From positions 29,201-93,200 of the forward strand of contig QZKP01000040.1 in the NCBI GenBank assembly GCA_003605055.1: a stretch of DNA of 64,000 bases, given 5' to 3'. The position numbers and the translations under genes are program-made. Numbering within the stretch: position 1 is the first letter of the stretch; each line of letters opens with the position of its first letter. Positions 17,993 to 25,274 of the stretch are shown here, piece after piece. The notes below the pieces were generated by a model. That model was not told the DNA's origin and did not search any database. It was given only the letters and a program-made list of their open reading frames with translations. This DNA is from Desulfarculus sp. Lineage in GTDB: Bacteria > Desulfobacterota > Desulfarculia > Desulfarculales > Desulfarculaceae.

Positions 17993-18007
17993 TGAGAATA
18001 GTTATTA
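17993..18007. promoter_or_regulatory. Fur-like 7-1-7 box upstream of cydA
   Basis: TGAGAAT-A-GTTATTA matches the TGATAAT-N-ATTATCA Fur/PerR-type palindrome at 11 of 14 positions and lies about 20 bp before the cydA start codon, in the only AT-rich stretch of the region. The match is imperfect; control by a Fur-family regulator is a guess. Confidence 0.35.
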
Positions 18008-18123
18008 TTATTGGAATCTAGCAGAGCCAAGGAAGGCGAGTCAAGAGGATTGCTCTAAAAAGATTGTAGGGCCATTGCCGGCCTGCCGGGCAAGCTTAAT
18101 TAGGCCCCGGGCCTTTTTACTGG

Positions 18124-18152
18124 TTGGGGGCAGCCCCGCGGTGTTCTATAAT
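18124..18152 (+). promoter_or_regulatory. Promoter of the CBS-domain gene
   Basis: TTGGGG and a perfect TATAAT, 17 bp apart, 65 bp before the start codon. Confidence 0.6.
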
Positions 18153-18216
18153 CAAGCAGGGAAACGATCGTCCGCGGCAGGCCCGCCGGCCCGCTTGGCC
18201 TGGGAGGAGGATTCAA

Positions 18217-18858
18217 ATGAAGATAAAGCACTGGATGACCCCTGACCCCATCACCGTGAGCCCGGAGACCCCGCTGCCCCAGGCCAGCAAGATCATGGCC
18301 GAGAACAAGATCCGGCGCCTGCCGGTGGTGGACAAAAAGGGCCGCCTGGTGGGGTTGCTCACCAGCCGCAACGTCATCGAGGCCATGCCCTCGGCCGCCA
18401 CCACCTTGAGCGTGCACGAGATGTACGCCCTGCTGGAAAAGCTCACCGTGGGCGAGGTGATGCACAAGAACCCCCTGACCGTGGGGCCCGATGACCGGGT
18501 GCAGGAGGTAATTCAGCGGGGCCAGAAGGAGGGCATCGGCGCCTTCCCGGTGGTTGAGGACGGCAAGCTGGTGGGCATCGCCACCGAGACCGAGATCATC
18601 AACGCCCTGATGCAGCTCATCGGCGCCCGGGAGGGCACCTGCGTCATCGAGCTGGAGGGCGTGGAGCTGGGCAAGGAGGTGGGCGCCACCGGCCGCATCG
18701 CCGGCGTCATCGAAAAGCGCGGGGTGCCGGTGGAGGCCATCTTCACCGCGCCCCACCGCGGCCGCCCGGGCAACCAGGTCTTCATCCGGGCCCGCACTCC
18801 GCACAAGGCCAACCTGCAGGCCGACCTGGACGCGGCCGGCTTCAAGGTGGTCATCTAG
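18217..18858 (+). CDS. CBS-pair protein with C-terminal ACT-like domain
   Basis: Cytoplasmic protein of 213 aa. Residues 1-60 and 76-135 are a CBS tandem (MTPDPITVSPETPLPQASKI, MAENKIRRLPVVDKKGRLVG; then VGEVMHKNPLTVGPDDRVQE and GIGAFPVVEDGKLVG), which usually senses adenosyl ligands. Residues 145-213 look like an ACT-type ligand-binding domain (CVIELEGVELGKEVGATGRI). Such AcuB-like proteins are common in deltaproteobacteria; the target is unknown. ATG follows GGAGGAGG. It is monocistronic, between its own promoter and a strong terminator. Confidence 0.82.
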   Translation: MKIKHWMTPDPITVSPETPLPQASKIMAENKIRRLPVVDKKGRLVGLLTSRNVIEAMPSAATTLSVHEMYALLEKLTVGEVMHKNPLTVGPDDRVQEVIQRGQKEGIGAFPVVEDGKLVGIATETEIINALMQLIGAREGTCVIELEGVELGKEVGATGRIAGVIEKRGVPVEAIFTAPHRGRPGNQVFIRARTPHKANLQADLDAAGFKVVI

Positions 18859-18882
18859 CCCCGCCCACAGATAGACGCGCCG

Positions 18883-18912
18883 CGGCCGGCCCTCCGGGGC
18901 CGGCCGTTTTTT
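18883..18912 (+). terminator. Intrinsic terminator of the CBS-domain gene
   Basis: Stem CGGCCGGCCC/GGGCCGGCCG, 4-nt loop, then six T residues. A textbook plus-strand terminator. Confidence 0.93.
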
Positions 18913-18926
18913 CTCCGCCCGCTCGG

Positions 18927-20066
18927 CTAGTCTATGGTCTGCCGGTAGCGCTTCAGGGCCACGGTCATCATCACCAGCATGAACAGGGCGATGGGCCACA
19001 ACTCGGGCCAGCACTGGGCCAGGCCGTTGCCCTTGAGCAGGATGCCCCGCACCAGGCGCAGGTAGTGGGTCAGCGGCAGGGCCGAACCGATGGTCTGGGC
19101 CCAGTCGGGCATGCCCCGGAAGGGGAACATGAAGCCCGAGAGCAGGATGGAGGGCAGGAAGAACAAAAAGGACATCTGCACGGCCTGGAGCTGGTTCTGG
19201 GCCACGGTGGAGAAGGTGATGCCCACCATCAGGTTGGCCGCGATGAACAACAGCGACACCGCGAACAAGAGCACTAAGCTGCCCACCTCGGGCACCCGGA
19301 ACAAATAGCGGGCGGCCAGCACGATCAAGGCCATCTGCACGTAACCCACCAGGATGTAGGGCAAGAGCTTGCCCAGCATCACCTCCAGGGGCCGCACCGG
19401 CGTGGTCAAGAGGTTCTCCATGGTGCCCCGCTCGCGCTCCCGGGTCACGGCCAGGGAGGTGATCACCACCATGGTCATGGTCAGCACCACGCCCATCAGG
19501 CCGGGCACGATGTTGTACTGGGTCAGGCCCTCGGGGTTGTAGCGGCGGTGGACGATCACCTCCACCGGCCCCGGGCCGGCGCGCAAGCGGACCAGGGGGC
19601 CGGCCAGGTCCCGCTCTAGGGCCTGGTTCACCAGGGTGCCCAGGGCGAAGACGGCGTTGCCCACCGCGGCCGGGTCGGTGGCGTCGGCCTCCAAGAGAAC
19701 CTGGGGCCGCTGCCCCCGCACCAGGCGGCGGCTGAACTCCGCCGGCACGCTGACCACGAACTGCACCCGTCCCTCGGCCAGCAGGCGCTCGATCTGGGCC
19801 TCGCTGCGGGCCACGGTGGTCACCCGGAAGTAGTCGCTGGTCTGCATGGCCGCCAGGATGCGGCGGGCGAAGGGGCTTTGTTCGGTCACCAGCACCGCCG
19901 TGGGCAGGTGCTTGGGGTCGGAGTTGATGGCGTAGCCGAAGATTATCAACTGCAGCAAGGGGATGCCGATCATCATGCCGAAGGTCAGGCGGTCCCGGCG
20001 CATCTGCACGAATTCCTTGACCACCATGGCCCACAGCCGGGCCGGGGAAAACCAGGAGCTTCTCAT
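18927..20066 (-). CDS. ABC-2 type exporter permease
   Basis: 379-aa membrane protein of the ABC-2 family (YbhR/YhhJ-like). It has an N-terminal helix (FGMMIGIPLLQLIIFGYAIN), a large extracytoplasmic domain of about 140 residues, then five C-terminal helices with TRERERGTMENLLTTPVRPLEVMLGK, the classic ABC-2 motif. Its ATG overlaps the ATPase stop (ATGA). E. coli-type systems usually encode two such permeases; only one is seen here, so it may act as a homodimer. The substrate (drug, lipid or other hydrophobic compound) cannot be told from sequence. Confidence 0.9.
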   Translation of the reverse strand: MRSSWFSPARLWAMVVKEFVQMRRDRLTFGMMIGIPLLQLIIFGYAINSDPKHLPTAVLVTEQSPFARRILAAMQTSDYFRVTTVARSEAQIERLLAEGRVQFVVSVPAEFSRRLVRGQRPQVLLEADATDPAAVGNAVFALGTLVNQALERDLAGPLVRLRAGPGPVEVIVHRRYNPEGLTQYNIVPGLMGVVLTMTMVVITSLAVTRERERGTMENLLTTPVRPLEVMLGKLLPYILVGYVQMALIVLAARYLFRVPEVGSLVLLFAVSLLFIAANLMVGITFSTVAQNQLQAVQMSFLFFLPSILLSGFMFPFRGMPDWAQTIGSALPLTHYLRLVRGILLKGNGLAQCWPELWPIALFMLVMMTVALKRYRQTID

Positions 20067-20986
20067 GAAGCGCCCCCCTCCCCGCTCATCAGGCTGATGA
20101 ATACCTCCTCCAGGCTGGTGGCCACCTGCCGCCACTGGTGGGGCGCCACCCGGAAGGGCTCGATGCTGCGGCCCAGGGCTGCGGCGTCCCGGCCGCTGAC
20201 GTGCAGGCTGTTGCCGAAGGCCACCACCTGCTCCACGCCGGGCAGGCCCTGCAGGCGGCGGGTCAGCTCGTGCAGGTCGCCGCCGGTGACCGCCCAGGTG
20301 GTCAGCCCCTGGCGCTCCACCACCTCCTCCACGGTGCCCTCGGCCAAGAGCCGGCCGGCGGCGATGTAGGCCAGGCGGTGGCAGCGCTCGGCCTCGTCCA
20401 TGTAGTGGGTGCTGATCAGGGCGGTGATGCCCTCGGCGGTGAGCTGGTGCACCCGGTCCCAGAACTCCCGGCGGGCCTTGGGGTCCACGCCGGCGGTGGG
20501 CTCGTCCAATAGCAGCAGCTTGGGCCGGTGGATCAGGCAGGAGGCCAGGGCCAGGCGCTGCTTCCAGCCGCCGGAAAGGTTGCGGGCCAGGTGCTGGCGA
20601 TAGGGCTCCAGCTCCAGGCGTTCGGCGGTCTCGGCCACCGCTTGGCGGCGCTGGGGCACGCCGTACATGGCCGCGATGAAGTTCAGGTTCTCCTCCACGG
20701 TCAGGTCCTCGTAAAGGCTGAAGCGCTGGGCCATGTAGCCCACCTGGGGCTTGATCTGGCGGCTGCCGCGGATCACGTCGAAGCCCAGGCAGGTGCCGCT
20801 GCCCCCGTCGGGGGTGAGTAGTCCGCAGAGCATGCGGATGGTGGTGGTCTTGCCCGCGCCGTTGGGGCCCAGGAAGCCGAAGACCTCGCCCTGGCGCACG
20901 GTCAGGGACACCCCGTCCACCACCGTGTGCGGGCCGAAGCGCTTGACCAGGCCCTGTACGTCTATGATGACCGCCGCCTGGTTCAC
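20063..20986 (-). CDS. ABC exporter ATP-binding protein
   Basis: 307-aa cytoplasmic ATPase. Walker A is GPNGAGKTT, the signature is NLSGGWKQRLALA (W replaces the usual Q), Walker B is LLLLDEPTAGVDP and the switch histidine lies in ISTHYMDEA. Such CcmA/YbhF-type ATPases power ABC-2 permeases. The GTG start overlaps the stop of the adaptor gene (GTGA) and the 3' end overlaps the permease start, so all three are translationally coupled. The C-terminal 80 residues form the extra domain typical of ABC-2 exporter ATPases. Confidence 0.93.
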   Translation of the reverse strand: MNQAAVIIDVQGLVKRFGPHTVVDGVSLTVRQGEVFGFLGPNGAGKTTTIRMLCGLLTPDGGSGTCLGFDVIRGSRQIKPQVGYMAQRFSLYEDLTVEENLNFIAAMYGVPQRRQAVAETAERLELEPYRQHLARNLSGGWKQRLALASCLIHRPKLLLLDEPTAGVDPKARREFWDRVHQLTAEGITALISTHYMDEAERCHRLAYIAAGRLLAEGTVEEVVERQGLTTWAVTGGDLHELTRRLQGLPGVEQVVAFGNSLHVSGRDAAALGRSIEPFRVAPHQWRQVATSLEEVFISLMSGEGGAS

Positions 20987-21948
20987 TGTCCCTTGGCCGC
21001 GGCCAGGCGCACCTGCATGGGCTGGCCGGGGTTGAGCGCGGCCTGGCCGGGGGTGGGCCGGGCCTCCACCAAAAACACCAGCTTGGCCCGGGTCTCCTGG
21101 CTGTAGATCACCGGCGGGGTGTACTCGGCCCGGGGGGAGATGTAGCTGACGGCCGCGGTGAGGCCGGCCGGGCAGCCGTCGCAGGACAGGCGCACGCTCT
21201 GGCCCAGGCGCAGGCCGGAGAGCTGCTCCTCGGGCACGAAGAAGCGCACCTTGACATCCCCGGGCAGCAAGAGGGCCAGCACCGGCTGCCCGGCCGCCAC
21301 CCACTCGCCCGGGGTGTAGAAGGTGTCGAACACCCGGCCCGCGGCCACCGCGCTCTGGCTCATGCGCTCCAGGCTCCATTGGGCCTGGGCCAGGCGGGCC
21401 CGCAGCGCCTTCACCTCCTCGGCCGCGGCCTGGATCTGGTCGCTGCGCGCCCCCAGGCGGGCGGTCTGCAACTGGGCGCTGATCTCGGCCACCTGGGCCT
21501 GGTCGCGCAGAAAGGCGGTGCGGGACTGGTCCAACTGCTCCTTGGCGATGGAGTGCTGGGCGTAGAGCTTCTGGCGGCGCTGAAACTCCAGTTGGGACAG
21601 GCGCAGGGAGCTCTGGGTCCGGCGCAGGGCCGCCTGGATGGCGGCGATCTCGCTGGGGCGCTGGCCCTTCTGGAGGTCGGCCAGGCGGGCCTGGGCCTGC
21701 TGCAACTGCCGGTCCGCGGCCTCCACGGCCTGCTGCTGCTCGAAGGCCTCCAGGCGGAAGGCCAACTGGCCGGCCTGCACCGCCTGGCCCCGCTGCACGG
21801 CCAGCTCCTTCAGGTACCCGCCGGCCGGCGCGGCCAGGTAGGTCAGCTCGGCCTCCACGTAGCCCTGGTAGCGGCCGGCCTCCTCCCCGGAGGAGCAGGC
21901 CGCGGCCAGCAGGGCCAGGGCGGCCAGGATCAGAAGCCGCCCTTTCAC
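20983..21948 (-). CDS. HlyD/YbhG-type membrane-fusion lipoprotein
   Basis: 321 aa. The N-terminus VKGRLLILAALALLAAAC ends at a lipobox cysteine (residue 18), so it is probably a lipoprotein anchored in the inner membrane. A lipoyl-like half motif (LAAPAGGYLKELAVQRGQAV) is followed by a long coiled-coil hairpin (about 70-190) and a second lipoyl half and beta-barrel (GRVFDTFYTPGEWVAAGQPV). It should bridge the ABC-2 exporter to an outer-membrane channel, none of which is encoded here. GTG start overlaps the upstream stop. Confidence 0.9.
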   Translation of the reverse strand: MKGRLLILAALALLAAACSSGEEAGRYQGYVEAELTYLAAPAGGYLKELAVQRGQAVQAGQLAFRLEAFEQQQAVEAADRQLQQAQARLADLQKGQRPSEIAAIQAALRRTQSSLRLSQLEFQRRQKLYAQHSIAKEQLDQSRTAFLRDQAQVAEISAQLQTARLGARSDQIQAAAEEVKALRARLAQAQWSLERMSQSAVAAGRVFDTFYTPGEWVAAGQPVLALLLPGDVKVRFFVPEEQLSGLRLGQSVRLSCDGCPAGLTAAVSYISPRAEYTPPVIYSQETRAKLVFLVEARPTPGQAALNPGQPMQVRLAAAKGQ

Positions 21949-22646
21949 ACCGCCGCCTGCCGGACCAGGGCCAGGAGCCACTTGTGGATGGGCAGCATGG
22001 CCCGGTAATGGGGCAGGCACCAGTCCGGCAGCTCGGCGGTGTAGAACTGGGGCGGTATCTCCGCCTCGCGCCAGGCGTAGAGCCCGTTGTATTTGAGCAG
22101 CTCGGCCCGGGGGTGGTCGGCCGCGTATCCCCGCGGCACCCGCTGGAAATGCTCCCCGCCCACCTGGTAGCCGGCTTGTTGCACCTGGCCCACGGCCTTG
22201 GCCAGGGCCGGGCCCCGGCGGGGGTCGGCCGCGGCCTCGCGGAAGGCGGGCAGCAGCTTGTCCGGGAAGCAGTGCATGCCCACGGCCAGCATCACCTGGG
22301 GCGGCTGGAGCTGGAAGTAGAAGCCCGGGCACTCCATGCGGCCGCCGGGGCCCTCCCACCACCACAGGCCCAGGTGCTCCTTGTAGGGCGTCTTGTCCTT
22401 GGAAAAGCGGGTGTCGCGGTTGATGCGGAACAGGCTCTTGTTCACCCGGGGGTCGGCCTGCACCCCGCGGGAGAGGGTGCCCAGCAGCCGTCCCAGGTCC
22501 ACCACCAAATCCCGGCTGGGGGCCTGCACCTGGCTCTCGTACACCTGGCGGTGCTCATCGAACCAAGTCTTGTTGTTGTAGCGGGCCAGTTCCGCGAAGA
22601 ACCGCACCGTCTGCGGGGAATATCCCTGGAAGCCTTGCGCGGCCAT
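21945..22646 (-). CDS. DUF2461 family protein
   Basis: 233-aa soluble protein of a widespread family of unknown biochemistry. Recognisable segments are the N-terminal FFAELARYNNKTWFDEHR, then RVNKSLFRINRDTRFSKDK and TPYKEHLGLWWWEG, and FYFQLQPPQVMLAVGMH. There is no signal peptide or membrane segment. It is the first gene of a four-gene operon and its stop overlaps the start of the efflux adaptor, a link to the exporter that its name does not explain. Confidence 0.88.
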   Translation of the reverse strand: MAAQGFQGYSPQTVRFFAELARYNNKTWFDEHRQVYESQVQAPSRDLVVDLGRLLGTLSRGVQADPRVNKSLFRINRDTRFSKDKTPYKEHLGLWWWEGPGGRMECPGFYFQLQPPQVMLAVGMHCFPDKLLPAFREAAADPRRGPALAKAVGQVQQAGYQVGGEHFQRVPRGYAADHPRAELLKYNGLYAWREAEIPPQFYTAELPDWCLPHYRAMLPIHKWLLALVRQAAV

Positions 22647-22704
22647 GCTCGCTCCTCCCGTTGCAGGCCCAGTCTAGATTATAGCGCAGCCCCGGCCCGG
22701 GGCG

Positions 22705-23724
22705 TCACAGCCCCTCCGGTCCGCCGTGCTTACGGAGCAGGCCGCGGAGCTGGTGATAGCTCAGGCCCAGGCGCCCGGCGGCCTGCCGCTGATTGTAGCG
22801 CGCCTCTCGCAGGGCCTGGGCCAAGAGCCGGCGCTCGAAGCGGGCCACCGCCTGCTTGAAGGGCAGCCCCGGGGCGGCTGCGGGCGCGGGCTCCTCCGGC
22901 GGGGCGGCCGGGGCGGCCGGTGCGGGCGGGGCGGCCGGGGCATAGGGCGAGGCAAAGGGGTCCAGGAGCACCTCCTGCACCACCCCGCCGGCGCTGCGGT
23001 ACACCGAGCGCTCCACCACGTTCTTCAACTCGCGCACGTTGCCCGGCCAAGGGTGGGCCAACAGGGCCTCCTGGGCCGCGGGGGCCAGCTCCGGCGGCTG
23101 GGGCCGGCCCAACTCCGCGGCCATGCGGGCCGCGAAATGCCGGGCCAGGAGCAGCACGTCCTCGCCCCGGGCCCGCAGGGGGGGCAGGGTCAGCACCTCA
23201 AAGCTGAGCCGGTCCAACAGGTCCTGCATGAAGCGCCCCTGCCGGGCCAGGGCCGGCAGGTCGGCGTGGGTGGCCCCCAGGATGCGCACGTCCACCTGCA
23301 CCGGCCGGCTGCCTCCCACCCGCTCAAAGGAGCCGTACTCCACCGCGCGCAGGATCTTCTCCTGCACGGTGAGGGGGATGTTGCCGATCTCGTCCAGGAA
23401 CAGGGTGCCGCGGTGGGCGCTCTCGAAGCGGCCCAGGCGGCGGCGGTCCGCGCCGGTGAAGGCCCCGGCCTCGTGGCCGAACAGCTCGGCCTCGATCAGG
23501 GACGGGGCCAGGGCCGCGCAGTTCAGGGCCACCAGGGGCTCGCCCCACCGCGGGGATAGGTAGTGCAGCCGGGCCGCGGCCAGCTCCTTGCCCGTGCCGC
23601 GTTCGCCCGCCAGCAATACCGGCCGCTCTGCGGCGGCCACCCTGGACAGGGCCTCTTGGAAGGCCAGGAAGGCCTCGCTCTGACCCAAGGCCTCGCCCGG
23701 CGGGTTGGCGTCCGGCTCTCTCAT
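22705..23724 (-). CDS. pspF: Sigma-54 activator, PspF-type
   Basis: 339-aa enhancer-binding protein with no receiver or sensor domain: the AAA+ domain starts almost at the N-terminus, as in PspF. Walker A is GERGTGKE, the sigma-54 contact loop is GAFTGA, Walker B is GTLFLDEIG, and the R-finger region is present; residues about 240-285 are a proline/alanine linker and the last 50 a Fis-type helix-turn-helix (RQAAGRLGLSYHQLRGLLRK). It is divergent from pspABC, which has a sigma-54 promoter. In E. coli PspA binds and inhibits PspF, and the same circuit is likely here. Confidence 0.9.
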   Translation of the reverse strand: MREPDANPPGEALGQSEAFLAFQEALSRVAAAERPVLLAGERGTGKELAAARLHYLSPRWGEPLVALNCAALAPSLIEAELFGHEAGAFTGADRRRLGRFESAHRGTLFLDEIGNIPLTVQEKILRAVEYGSFERVGGSRPVQVDVRILGATHADLPALARQGRFMQDLLDRLSFEVLTLPPLRARGEDVLLLARHFAARMAAELGRPQPPELAPAAQEALLAHPWPGNVRELKNVVERSVYRSAGGVVQEVLLDPFASPYAPAAPPAPAAPAAPPEEPAPAAAPGLPFKQAVARFERRLLAQALREARYNQRQAAGRLGLSYHQLRGLLRKHGGPEGL

Positions 23725-23858
23725 GTAGTCATTTATACTATTTTTTAGCTAAATATACTAAATATTATTTATTTTACTAACACTACGGTAAACCGCCGCT
23801 TAGGGGGATTATTGGGTAACATTTTAATATTATTGCCATAAAGTGCAGTGGCCTCTTT

Positions 23859-23874
23859 TGGCCCGCTTGTTGCT
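23859..23874 (+). promoter_or_regulatory. Sigma-54 promoter of pspABC
   Basis: TGGCCC-N5-TTGCT fits the -24/-12 consensus TGGCAC-N5-TTGCW at all but one position. It lies 66 bp before pspA and points toward it. The AT-rich 23735-23830 stretch between it and pspF is the natural place for PspF enhancer sites. Confidence 0.87.
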
Positions 23875-23940
23875 CTGCAAGTGAGCCGAACCGGCGGCCG
23901 AGCAGGCGTGCAGCCGCCGCCAATTCTCAGGAGGACGGAC

Positions 23941-24633
23941 ATGGGCGTATTCACCAGGCTGCGTGATATCATTAGTTCCAACATAAACTCCATGCTGGAC
24001 CGGGCCGAGGACCCTGAAAAGCTCATCCGGCTGATCATCCAGGAGATGGAAGACACCCTGGTGGAGATCAAGGCCTCCTGCGCCGGGGCCATGGCCGCGC
24101 GCAAGAAGGTCGCGCGGGACCTGGAGGCCATCCGGCAGCGGGCCGCCGACTGGCAGGCCAAGGCCGAGTTGGCCGTGGACAAGGGCCGCGAGGACCTGGC
24201 CCGGGAGGCCCTCTTGATGCGCCGGGACTTCAGTCAGCGGGCCCAGGAGCTGGAAGAGGAGCTGGCCGCCAGCCAGGAGGTGGTGGAGCAGTACCACCAG
24301 GACATCGCCCAGTTGGAGCAGAAGCTGGCCTCGGTGCGCGAGAAGCAGCGGGTGCTGGTGCAGCGCCACAAGCTGGCCCGCCAGCAAAAGCGGGCCCAGG
24401 GCGACATCCGCCGGGCCGATTCGGCCGCGGTGCTGATGCGCTTCGAGCAGTTCGAGAACCGGGTGGAGCGCATGGAGGCCGAGGCCAAGCTGGTCAACCT
24501 GCACCGCCAGCCCGGCCTGGCCCGGGAGATTGACCGCCTGGCCGGCGACGAGGAGGTGGAGCGGGAGCTGACCGCGCTAAAGCGCCACAAGGCCCAGCCC
24601 CCGGCCCCCCGCCCGGCCGGCGAAAACGACTAA
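23941..24633 (+). CDS. pspA: Phage shock protein A
   Basis: 230-aa peripheral membrane protein of the PspA/IM30/ESCRT-III family. It starts with the amphipathic helix MGVFTRLRDIISSNINSMLD, followed by EDPEKLIRLIIQEMEDTLVE and long coiled coils through residue about 220; there are no membrane-spanning segments. It stabilises damaged inner membrane and, in the known circuit, represses PspF. The ATG has an AGGAGG site; it is the first gene after the sigma-54 promoter. Confidence 0.96.
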   Translation: MGVFTRLRDIISSNINSMLDRAEDPEKLIRLIIQEMEDTLVEIKASCAGAMAARKKVARDLEAIRQRAADWQAKAELAVDKGREDLAREALLMRRDFSQRAQELEEELAASQEVVEQYHQDIAQLEQKLASVREKQRVLVQRHKLARQQKRAQGDIRRADSAAVLMRFEQFENRVERMEAEAKLVNLHRQPGLAREIDRLAGDEEVERELTALKRHKAQPPAPRPAGEND

Positions 24634-24649
24634 GGAGGCAGTGTCCGCG

Positions 24650-24883
24650 ATGATGACGGCGATCTTGGGGTTCGTGGCGCTGGTCCTGGCCCTGCTGGGG
24701 GGGGTGGCCCTGGCCATCGTGCGGATGATCAAGGGCCCCCGGGCGCGCAAGCAGGACCAAAGCTCCCAGGAGGAGGCCCGGCTGATCCAGGACCTGCACC
24801 AGGGGCTGACCCGCATGGAGCAGCGCATCGAGGCCTTGGAAACGATCCTGCTGGAAAAGGACAAGAAGGGGCAGCAGTCATGA
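24650..24883 (+). CDS. pspB: Phage shock protein B
   Basis: 77-aa inner-membrane protein: one N-terminal helix (ILGFVALVLALLGGVALAIV) and a basic, then coiled-coil C-terminus (LHQGLTRMEQRIEALETILL), matching PspB. I take the ATG at the second possible start; the GTG nine bases earlier lies only two bases from the AAGGAGG site. It is sandwiched between pspA and pspC (ATGA overlap with pspC). PspB and PspC relay membrane stress to PspA-PspF. Confidence 0.85.
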   Translation: MMTAILGFVALVLALLGGVALAIVRMIKGPRARKQDQSSQEEARLIQDLHQGLTRMEQRIEALETILLEKDKKGQQS

Positions 24884-25260
24884 AACGCCTTTACCGCAAC
24901 CGGCGGGGCCTGTACCGCTCCCGGCAGGGCGTGCTGCTGGGGGTCTGCCGGGGTCTGGCCGACTACTTCGACTTCTCGGTAATCTGGATCCGCATCCTGG
25001 CCGTGCTGGCCTTCGTCTTGACCGGCTTCTGGCCGGTGGCCATCCTCTACCTGGTCCTGGCCCTGATCATGAAGCCGGCGCCGGTGAAGGCGCCCCTGAG
25101 CGAGGACGAGGAGGAATTCTACCACTCCTACGCCGATAGCCGGAGCATGGCCCTGGGCCGCCTCAAACGCACCTACGAGCAACTGGAGCGGCGCCTGCGG
25201 CGCATGGAGGACGTGGTCACCTCGCGGGACTTTGACTGGGAGAGCCGGGCGCGCGGCTGA
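24880..25260 (+). CDS. pspC: Phage shock protein C
   Basis: 126-aa protein with the PspC domain: basic N-terminus, LLGVCRGLADYFDFSVIWIR, and a hydrophobic stretch (ILAVLAFVLTGFWPVAILYLVLALI). The C-terminal third is a charged coiled coil (LKRTYEQLERRLRRMEDVV). It overlaps pspB by 4 nt and completes a minimal pspABC operon; no pspD or pspE follows. Confidence 0.93.
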   Translation: MKRLYRNRRGLYRSRQGVLLGVCRGLADYFDFSVIWIRILAVLAFVLTGFWPVAILYLVLALIMKPAPVKAPLSEDEEEFYHSYADSRSMALGRLKRTYEQLERRLRRMEDVVTSRDFDWESRARG

Positions 25261-25274
25261 AGGGCGCCCGCACC

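Noticed and set aside
24641..24883. GTG start of pspB nine bases earlier
   Set aside because: It lies only two bases from the ribosome-binding site; the ATG after it is better placed.
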